From the NCBI RefSeq assembly GCF_039523435.1, contig NZ_BAAAFH010000011.1:372001-436000 (forward strand): a stretch of DNA of 64,000 bases, in the 5' to 3' direction. Positions within the stretch are counted from its first letter, which is position 1. Each line of letters opens with the position of its first letter. A program made the position numbers and the translations under genes. The notes beneath the pieces are model-generated. The model was not told the DNA's origin. It searched no databases and saw only the letters and a list, made by a program, of their open reading frames with translations. The stretch comes from Wandonia haliotis (GTDB lineage: Bacteria > Bacteroidota > Bacteroidia > Flavobacteriales_D > Crocinitomicaceae). This document shows positions 58,541 through 64,000 of this stretch, one piece after another.

Positions 58541-59305
58541 ATGGAGTGGATTACGGTCATATTGATCTCTTTTTCCGCCAGCTTATTAACCTTTTTCTCA
58601 GGATTTGGACTGGGAACTATATTAACACCGGTCTTTATTATTCTATTCAAAGACATTCCTCTTGCTATTGGCGCAACAGCTATTGTGCATATCACCAATA
58701 CTATTTTCAAATTCGGACTAATGCGCAACGCAATCAACTGGCGTGTTGGTTGGAGTTTTGCACTGACGGCTTTTCTTGGCAGTATATCAGGAGCTTTTCT
58801 TCTTCAACAAATCAGCAATGTGGTATTGTTTTCAACTCCGTTTTTACATATCGAAATAAAATGGCTGAATCTCATTTTGGGAATGACTTTACTTTTCTTT
58901 ACGCTACTTGAATTGTTCGACAGTCAACTATTGAAGAAAAATCCTCCCGGTCCTGTTACAGGAGGAATAATTACCGGAATTATGGCTGGACTGACAGGGC
59001 ATCAGGGAGCCTTACGATCAGCCTTTTTACAGAAATACGGCTTTGCCAAAGAAACTTTTATTGCTACCGGTATTTTTATAGCCCTGATAACGGATGCTGG
59101 AAGAATCCCTGTATATCTATCCAGAATTGAACGTTCAACTATTTCTAAACACAGCCTGATTATCACACTAGCCATGCTGGCTGCTATTGCCGGAGCTCTT
59201 TTGGGAAAAAGACTTTTGAAAAAAATAACGCTGAGTTGGTTGAATCAAATGGTTTCCTATACTATTCTGATCTTTTCAGTTTGTCTAATACTCGGATGGC
59301 TATGA
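58541..59305 (+). CDS. TauE/SafE family membrane permease
   Basis: Eight-helix membrane protein of 254 residues from the sulfite/sulfoacetate exporter-type family. Two repeats begin with FLSGFGLGTILTPVFI-like (FFSGFGLGTILTPVF) and with GIMAGLTGHQGALRSAFLQK, the canonical TauE motif pair. The transported anion is unknown. It starts one base after ybaB and its stop overlaps the next start in ATGA, so translation is coupled to the folate gene. Confidence 0.9.
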   Translation: MEWITVILISFSASLLTFFSGFGLGTILTPVFIILFKDIPLAIGATAIVHITNTIFKFGLMRNAINWRVGWSFALTAFLGSISGAFLLQQISNVVLFSTPFLHIEIKWLNLILGMTLLFFTLLELFDSQLLKKNPPGPVTGGIITGIMAGLTGHQGALRSAFLQKYGFAKETFIATGIFIALITDAGRIPVYLSRIERSTISKHSLIITLAMLAAIAGALLGKRLLKKITLSWLNQMVSYTILIFSVCLILGWL

Positions 59306-59853
59306 CGAAAAAGGAGTTACGAAAATACTATAAAGCACAACGTGCCAACCTTTCCACTCAGGAAATTGAACAAGCAGGAGCTATTCTACGAGAGAAAATT
59401 CTGGAAAAAATCCCTCCTAAAAGTAATGTAGCCATCTTTCTTCCCATATCAAGTCATTCCGAATTGGATCTAACACCATTATTAACCAACACAGAGTACA
59501 ATTGGTATGCATCCAGATCGGAATTTACGACCCGAACCATGGTATTCTACAAAATAGATTCAACTACGGAATTTGAAATAAATGAATGGAATATTCCCGA
59601 ACCCCCGGAAAGCGGAAAAATTTCACCTTCCGAAATAGATGTTGTGGTGATACCTCTTTTAGTGTGTGATCTAAAAGGAAATCGTATCGGTTACGGGATG
59701 GGGTTTTATGACAATTTTTTAGCGCTATGCAAAGAAAGTTGTCTGAAATTAGGTGTCAACTACTTCCCTCCTGTCTCTTCAATAGCAGACGTTCGCAAAG
59801 ATGATATACAACTAAATGTATTACTCACACCTGAAAAGGATTATATATTCTAA
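59302..59853 (+). CDS. 5-formyltetrahydrofolate cyclo-ligase
   Basis: ATP-dependent enzyme converting 5-formyl-THF to 5,10-methenyl-THF. Features: basic N-terminus KKELRKYYKAQRANLS, a nucleotide-binding region, and the signature DLKGNRIGYGMGFYDNFLA near residue 140. The ATG at 59302 overlaps the tauE stop (ATGA) and gives 183 residues, the usual size; an ATG two codons earlier is a less likely alternative. Confidence 0.93.
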   Translation: MTKKELRKYYKAQRANLSTQEIEQAGAILREKILEKIPPKSNVAIFLPISSHSELDLTPLLTNTEYNWYASRSEFTTRTMVFYKIDSTTEFEINEWNIPEPPESGKISPSEIDVVVIPLLVCDLKGNRIGYGMGFYDNFLALCKESCLKLGVNYFPPVSSIADVRKDDIQLNVLLTPEKDYIF

Positions 59854-59856
59854 AAT

Positions 59857-60021
59857 ATGAACAAAGGAAATCAGGGTATATTTCACTTACTCACCATTCT
59901 TTTAATTCCGATAATTCTGGCGGTATTCTTTCTGGCTGAATCCATCATATTTGGAATACTATTATCAATCGCCTATGTAGTTCTGATCATATGGTTGTTA
60001 AAACAGGGTAACAAAAATTAA
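59857..60021 (+). CDS. 54-residue two-helix membrane protein
   Basis: A short reading frame from an ATG 3 bases after the ligase stop. The product begins MNKGNQGIFHLL and contains two hydrophobic segments (residues ~9-27 and ~29-48) closed by a basic tail (KQGNKN). The tight spacing, ATG start, hydrophobic pattern and lack of any competing feature support a real gene. Function unknown; similar tiny membrane proteins are easily missed in annotation. Confidence 0.6.
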   Translation: MNKGNQGIFHLLTILLIPIILAVFFLAESIIFGILLSIAYVVLIIWLLKQGNKN

Positions 60022-60077
60022 CAGCCCGACAACCCTGTTGTTTCTCAATTTACTTATTTTTACCCCAAACACAAAAG

Positions 60078-60776
60078 ATGCATCGTTTTTTCGTACCGGA
60101 CATATTCAGTGACCAAAAAGTAATTATTCTACCCGAAGAAGAATCGAAACACGCTACAAAGGTTTTACGGCTAAAAGAAGGAGATACTATTGAGTTGATT
60201 AACGGAAAAGGCGATTTATTTACGTGCGAACTTATTCTGACCGGAAAACGTGCAGAAGTAAAAGTACTTCAACACCTGCATGAAACACCGGATAAACAAA
60301 CGATACACATAGCCATTGCCCCGACAAAAAATATCGATCGTCTGGAATGGTTTCTTGAAAAAGCTACTGAAATTGGTGTTGACGAAGTGAGTTTATTACT
60401 CTGTGAGAATTCCGAAAGAAAAATTGTCAAAATGGAACGACTTGAAAAAATTCTTGTCAGTGCCACCAAACAAAGTAAGCGCTTATACAAACCAATCTTA
60501 CATGACCTGCTTCCTTTCAAAACGTTTATAGAACAAATTGAAAACGGAGGTTTTATAGCTCATTGTGAAGAAAACAGGAATCGTACAGAACTCCGACAAC
60601 AGTCTATTCCTGAAGATTTTCTGATATTGATTGGCCCTGAAGGAGATTTTTCTCCGGGAGAAATTGAACTGGCCCTTACAAAGAACTTCCAACCTGTTAC
60701 GTTAGGAAAAAACAGGTTGCGTACAGAGACAGCCGGAGTTTATGTCGTATCTTTAGCAAAAATAGCAACAGCATGA
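60078..60776 (+). CDS. rsmE: 16S rRNA (uracil(1498)-N3)-methyltransferase RsmE
   Basis: SPOUT-class methylase that modifies m3U1498 in the decoding region. Motifs: MHRFFVPDI start, HATKVLRLKEGDTIELINGK (PUA-like domain), APTKNIDRLEWFLEKATEIG, LLIGPEGDFSPGEIELA-like (LIGPEGDFSPGEIEL) and the knot LGKNRLRTETAGVYV. Length 232 aa. Its stop overlaps the next gene's start (ATGA). Confidence 0.96.
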   Translation: MHRFFVPDIFSDQKVIILPEEESKHATKVLRLKEGDTIELINGKGDLFTCELILTGKRAEVKVLQHLHETPDKQTIHIAIAPTKNIDRLEWFLEKATEIGVDEVSLLLCENSERKIVKMERLEKILVSATKQSKRLYKPILHDLLPFKTFIEQIENGGFIAHCEENRNRTELRQQSIPEDFLILIGPEGDFSPGEIELALTKNFQPVTLGKNRLRTETAGVYVVSLAKIATA

Positions 60777-61453
60777 AATCATTGATGATTTTAACAATAT
60801 TGCTTCCCACCTGGTTTGGAAATGTCTTTGCTCAAAAAGGGACGTATCAGGTTGGTGTATTAAAATACAGTGGCGGTGGAGATTATTATGCCAATCCGAC
60901 CAGTCTCCCTAATCTGGTGGATTACGCCAACAAAAAAATGGCAGCAGGAATCGACGAAGAGACACCTTATGTTGAAGTCGGATCTCCCCAATTGTTTTCA
61001 TTTCCTTTTGTCCACATGACAGGACACGGAAATGTTGTCTTTTCAGCCAATGATGTTTCCAATCTCAGAAACTATTTATTGGGAGGAGGATTTTTACACA
61101 TCGACGACAACTATGGCATGGATCAATTCATCCGGCTTGAACTTCAAAAAGTATTTCCCGACAAACAACTGGTAGAATTGCCGGCATCACATGACTTGTT
61201 TCATGCTCCGTATGAATTTTCTTCCGGGTTACCTAAAATTCATGAACACGACAGCAAACCTGCTCAGGCATTTGCTTTATTTCACGAAGGAAGAATGATT
61301 CTACTCTATACGTACGAAACAGACCTCGGAGATGGGTGGGAAGACGAGCCTGTACATAACAATCCCCCTGAGACCAGAGAAAGAGCTCTTAAAATGGGGA
61401 CGAATATTCTTTACCACGCATTAGTGAAAGGAGGGTATGAAGATGAAAAATAA
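60773..61453 (+). CDS. DUF4159 domain-containing exported protein
   Basis: Signal peptide at residues 1-20 (cleavage near VFAQ), then a DUF4159 domain: GVLKYSGGGDYYANPTSLPN, PFVHMTGHGNVVFS, NYLLGGGFLHIDDNYGMDQF and ALFHEGRMILLYTYETDLGD. The domain has a flavodoxin/GATase-like alpha/beta order and is common in Bacteroidota and Planctomycetota beside MoxR-type operons; no activity is known. Here it is coupled to rsmE (ATGA) and overlaps the next gene by 17 bases. Confidence 0.9.
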   Translation: MKSLMILTILLPTWFGNVFAQKGTYQVGVLKYSGGGDYYANPTSLPNLVDYANKKMAAGIDEETPYVEVGSPQLFSFPFVHMTGHGNVVFSANDVSNLRNYLLGGGFLHIDDNYGMDQFIRLELQKVFPDKQLVELPASHDLFHAPYEFSSGLPKIHEHDSKPAQAFALFHEGRMILLYTYETDLGDGWEDEPVHNNPPETRERALKMGTNILYHALVKGGYEDEK

Positions 61454-62498
61454 ACTTTCATTATGTCTTCTCTTGCTGAATTTTGTGTGGATATCATTGT
61501 CTGCATCATCCCAATCGGAAGCCAGTTTTCCAAAGAAAGAGTCACGTCCGTATTTTAAACTTCTTCCTTATCCGAGAGGCTTTGAAAAAGATTCACTGGA
61601 GCACATGATGTCCTATCTACTGGAAAAACCTGGTAAACACTGGGACAGGAAGGATTCGTTGCAATACATGTACACGTTAATCGGCTCAAGTAATTATGAT
61701 CTTGCTTACAAAATATTTGAGCAGCAAAGTCCTCTTGAAAACCTGACAGAAGATCAGTTTCATATTATTCAACATATGCTTCTGTACAAGTACAGGTATA
61801 AGGAGTATCATGAATGGCTAAAACTGGAAGAAGCTTATTTTCCATATACAAAAAAACAGATTGAAATCCGAAGCAGAATAGCAGAAGTCAACCGAAAACA
61901 GGTTGATCGGGTTTGGTCTTTGAAAGATTCTGTTCTTTTCCCTGAATTACTGGACCCCCGATGGAAGTCCTATAAAAAAGGTGGTCAGGAATATCTGAGT
62001 ATATTAGTTCCGCTACTTCGGGAGTATGATGATGCTTTACGTGACGAAACAAAGTACGAGAGTGCTTCCAATCGCGCTCTTTCCCTCGCTTTTTATGAAT
62101 TTGGAAAATTCCTAAAAAAGCATGTGAGTCTTTCAGATGCTTATATTGCCTATTCTATTTCCAGATATTACGATAAGTACAATAACGACGTTGCTGTTGA
62201 CCTCCGCGCAATCAAAAATGAAATGAATAAACGTAATTACATCTTCCCCTCTATTCGCGAAATTTTTCCGAAGCAGAGAAAAGGAATTTTTAATTACAAA
62301 AAGATCATGGAGAAAAGAAAAGCACAACAAGACTCTACTCTTCATGCTGATTATCCGCCCTTAAAAATTGATCCGGATAAACTGGAAGACCCGGTCGTAA
62401 AAGGACTTTGGGATGAATTCATTCTGATCGGTGGATTAGTACTGATCCTGATTTGTGTTCTCGTTTTTATTCGAATTGATAAAAAAAGAAAAGAATAA
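61437..62498 (+). CDS. Exported protein of unknown function with C-terminal membrane anchor
   Basis: No family recognised. A 353-residue product with a signal peptide (residues 1-26), a helical middle that reads like degenerate TPR hairpins (SNYDLAYKIFEQQSPLENLT; SDAYIAYSISRYYDKYNND) and one C-terminal membrane helix (~328-347) followed by a short basic tail. This makes a type-I-like protein with its soluble part outside the cytosol. It overlaps the DUF4159 gene by 17 bases, so the two probably work together or are simply co-translated. Confidence 0.75.
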   Translation: MKMKNKLSLCLLLLNFVWISLSASSQSEASFPKKESRPYFKLLPYPRGFEKDSLEHMMSYLLEKPGKHWDRKDSLQYMYTLIGSSNYDLAYKIFEQQSPLENLTEDQFHIIQHMLLYKYRYKEYHEWLKLEEAYFPYTKKQIEIRSRIAEVNRKQVDRVWSLKDSVLFPELLDPRWKSYKKGGQEYLSILVPLLREYDDALRDETKYESASNRALSLAFYEFGKFLKKHVSLSDAYIAYSISRYYDKYNNDVAVDLRAIKNEMNKRNYIFPSIREIFPKQRKGIFNYKKIMEKRKAQQDSTLHADYPPLKIDPDKLEDPVVKGLWDEFILIGGLVLILICVLVFIRIDKKRKE

Positions 62499-62501
62499 AA
62501 T

Positions 62502-63023
62502 CTAATTATACCTTAACTGCAAGAAAGACCCGTTTTGCATTAGAATTGTATCAGCACCTTGCACATATTTCACTCTGAATAACCCTGAAAAATGATTTTC
62601 AGTTTCTTCAAGATTCGTAACAATTACATGTGACTCCTCAGATAAATAAGTATTGTAAAAGTCCCCATTGTACTCAAGTTTTGTATGTGTACCGTCAACC
62701 AGTGGCCAAATCGTATCAGAAGTCATTTCAAAGTGAATCGAAAATTCTATTGAATCATTTACACCTGAGATAATAGCTTCATCACCATTCATAACAACAT
62801 AAGGATGAAGGAAAGAGACTTCCCGACCATGGAATGTAGCAACCAATTGATTCGCTAACGGTTGCTCACAGGGAGCACAAGGACCTCCGCAATCGGCACC
62901 CGTTTCTCCGTTATTCATAAAACCATCCGAACAGTTTCCCGTCTTTTTCTCTTCTTCTTTTTCACAGGAAAGGAAAACACTTCCGGCAAGCAATAAAACA
63001 GCAAATAATCCTAACTTTGTCAT
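62502..63023 (-). CDS. Lipoprotein with DCGGxCxxC cysteine motif
   Basis: A 173-residue lipoprotein: hydrophobic signal with lipobox VFLSCEK (start at 63023 chosen to give a standard signal). Residues ~30-55 carry CSDGFMNNGETGADCGG and CAPC, a six-residue-spaced Cys motif seen in many Bacteroidota exported proteins, probably disulfide-bonded. The remaining ~115 residues form a beta-rich domain resembling DUF-type lipid- or carbohydrate-binding domains of cell-surface proteins. No function is assignable. It converges on the preceding gene with 3 bases between stops. Confidence 0.78.
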   Translation of the reverse strand: MTKLGLFAVLLLAGSVFLSCEKEEEKKTGNCSDGFMNNGETGADCGGPCAPCEQPLANQLVATFHGREVSFLHPYVVMNGDEAIISGVNDSIEFSIHFEMTSDTIWPLVDGTHTKLEYNGDFYNTYLSEESHVIVTNLEETENHFSGLFRVKYVQGADTILMQNGSFLQLRYN

Positions 63024-63048
63024 TACACAAAGATACATATTTATTTTT

Positions 63049-63663
63049 TTGGATTCGGAACACACATACAAGACAATACAAGCTCCTTCGGAAGCTATTT
63101 ACAAGGAAAAAGGGTCTAAATTTCTGGCTTTTGCAGTACCCTGTACAACAGAAGAACAAATCAAAGAACAACTGGAAGTCTGGAGAAAAAGTCATTCACA
63201 GGCAAATCACGTTTGTTATGCGTACAAACTTGGATTCAAGGGGGAACAATACCGGGCAAATGATGACGGAGAACCTTCTAATTCTGCCGGTCAACCAATT
63301 CTGGGTCAGCTATCTTCCTTTGAAGTAACCAATGTTCTCATTGGAGTTGTCCGGTATTTTGGCGGAACGAAACTGGGAGTCGGAGGACTGATTCATGCTT
63401 ACCGTACTTCTGCTAAAGAAGCTCTTGAAAACGCAACCATTGAAACACGTTCTATCCAACAGATTCTTGAATTGCATTTCACGTATAAAGATATGCCCGC
63501 AGTCATGAATATTGTCAAACAGTCGGGAGCCAATGTCATGCGTCAGGATTTCGAGTTAGATTGTACACTAACGGTTGCTGTTTCTCCTTCAGATAAAGAA
63601 ACTTTCTCAGAAAAATTTGAACTACTACAAAACGTAACAATAACAGATAAGGGATTAGCATAA
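63049..63663 (+). CDS. YigZ/IMPACT family protein
   Basis: UPF0029/IMPACT protein of 204 residues. The N-terminal domain has APSEAIYKEKGSKFLAFAVP, HVCYAYKLGF and NDDGEPSNSAGQPILGQL, then VVRYFGGTKLGVGGLIHAYR, the family signature; the C-terminal half is a ferredoxin-like DUF1949 domain. The start is TTG at 63049: no in-frame ATG exists upstream before a stop, nor within the conserved part. Cellular role is unclear, possibly translation related. It is coupled to the next gene through TAATG. Confidence 0.9.
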   Translation: MDSEHTYKTIQAPSEAIYKEKGSKFLAFAVPCTTEEQIKEQLEVWRKSHSQANHVCYAYKLGFKGEQYRANDDGEPSNSAGQPILGQLSSFEVTNVLIGVVRYFGGTKLGVGGLIHAYRTSAKEALENATIETRSIQQILELHFTYKDMPAVMNIVKQSGANVMRQDFELDCTLTVAVSPSDKETFSEKFELLQNVTITDKGLA

Positions 63664-64000
63664 TGATGGATTTTGAATTATTAGAAAAACTGGTTGCCGT
63701 TCGGGGAACCTCTGGAGATGAAATTTCTATAAAAGAATTTCTGATTGATTATATTACTTCTCATCAATCTAATTGGAAACAGCAACCGGAAATTATCCAG
63801 GGAGAAGAATTTCAGGATGCAATTATACTTGTATTCGGACAACCTAAGACGGCTATTTTTGCCCATATAGATACAATTGGTTTTATGACAGGTTATGATA
63901 AAAACCTGATTAAAATTGGTGGTCCCAGAATAATAGACGGTATTCAGCTGGTCGGAAGTGATAGTCAGGGTGAAATAGAAACGGAATTACTCGTAATCGA
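63663..64000 (+). CDS. M42-type aminopeptidase, N-terminal part (cut by right edge)
   Basis: The frame begins at ATG 63663, sharing one base with the yigZ stop, and is open for 112 codons to the window end. FELLEKLVAVRGTSGDE is the typical M42/M20 N-terminus and FAHIDTIGFM (His, Asp) is the first metal-binding motif, followed by IKIGGPRIIDG and a DSQGEIETE stretch that fits the start of the M42 insertion domain. Tetrahedral aminopeptidase-like activity is inferred from the family. Confidence 0.8.
   Translation, partial: MMDFELLEKLVAVRGTSGDEISIKEFLIDYITSHQSNWKQQPEIIQGEEFQDAIILVFGQPKTAIFAHIDTIGFMTGYDKNLIKIGGPRIIDGIQLVGSDSQGEIETELLVI

Overview
The window is ordinary chromosome from a low-GC member of the Bacteroidota, most likely of the Flavobacteriia (a Fluviicola/Crocinitomicaceae-like relative is my best guess). 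Reasons: about fifteen promoters fit the Bacteroidota TAnnTTTG (-7) consensus, several with a TTG/TTTG about 19 bases upstream; Shine-Dalgarno sequences are mostly absent; and many families are typical of the phylum (S46 dipeptidyl peptidase, DUF4836, DUF4197, DUF4159, DUF2141, SatD/DUF3307, Ca3427-like binding protein, lipoproteins with a DCGGxCxxC motif). I see no insertion sequence, prophage, integrase, tRNA, rRNA or CRISPR array. One RNA gene is clear, the small SRP RNA.

Layout. 1-7.1 kb: three peptidases (PepD, cut by the left edge; an S46 enzyme; an M13 enzyme) with an RluA pseudouridine synthase and a small membrane protein. 7.1-8.5 kb: three phased palindromes, then a SatD-family regulator and a DUF3307 membrane protein. 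8.7-11.2 kb: paaABCD of phenylacetyl-CoA epoxidation. 11.2-13.6 kb: a 7-TM protein, histidine kinase and NarL-type regulator in overlapping frames, plus a small family protein. 13.8-17.2 kb: a DUF4836 lipoprotein, dihydrolipoyl dehydrogenase and SRP RNA. 17.2-22.6 kb: a minus-strand run with eIF1/SUI1, a glycerophosphodiesterase lipoprotein, a small exported protein, a membrane patatin, a formiminoglutamase-type ureohydrolase and a thioesterase.

22.6-36.5 kb: dnaA opens a mainly plus-strand section with a low-molecular-weight phosphatase, an RsmI-like methylase, a trans-sulfuration enzyme, a KtrA-type protein, an SDR, an orphan HWE/HisKA_2 kinase, cinA, a DUF4197 lipoprotein, ispE, a large unrecognised secreted protein, a hemerythrin protein and a cytosolic substrate-binding-protein fold. 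36.5-49.4 kb: a BCCT transporter, clpB with an elaborate upstream region, DUF2141, a lemA-htpX-rpe-dinB run, a YwqK/MORN protein, a thioesterase, a CapD/WbpM-type sugar dehydratase and gcvT. 49.4-54.0 kb: gdhA with a long leader, followed by the three transhydrogenase genes. 54.0-64 kb: a rhodanese-kinase-regulator-EamA-steroid-reductase-like run on the minus strand, then a plus-strand run with ybaB, tauE, the 5-formyl-THF ligase, a 54-residue membrane protein, rsmE and DUF4159. The window closes with a cysteine-motif lipoprotein, a YigZ protein with a TTG start and the beginning of an M42-type peptidase.

Systems that fit together: PaaABCD as most of the phenylacetyl-CoA epoxidase; patatin plus GDPD as a possible two-step phospholipid breakdown; gdhA plus pntAA-AB-B linking glutamate metabolism to NADPH supply. 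The most unusual signals are the SatD cassette (a cyclase-like domain joined to an HTH, three 20-bp palindromes exactly 28 bp apart covering its promoter, and a partner membrane protein with H/D pairs in its helices) and the clpB upstream region (two 11-bp near-dyads exactly 42 bp apart before a sigma-54-like element).
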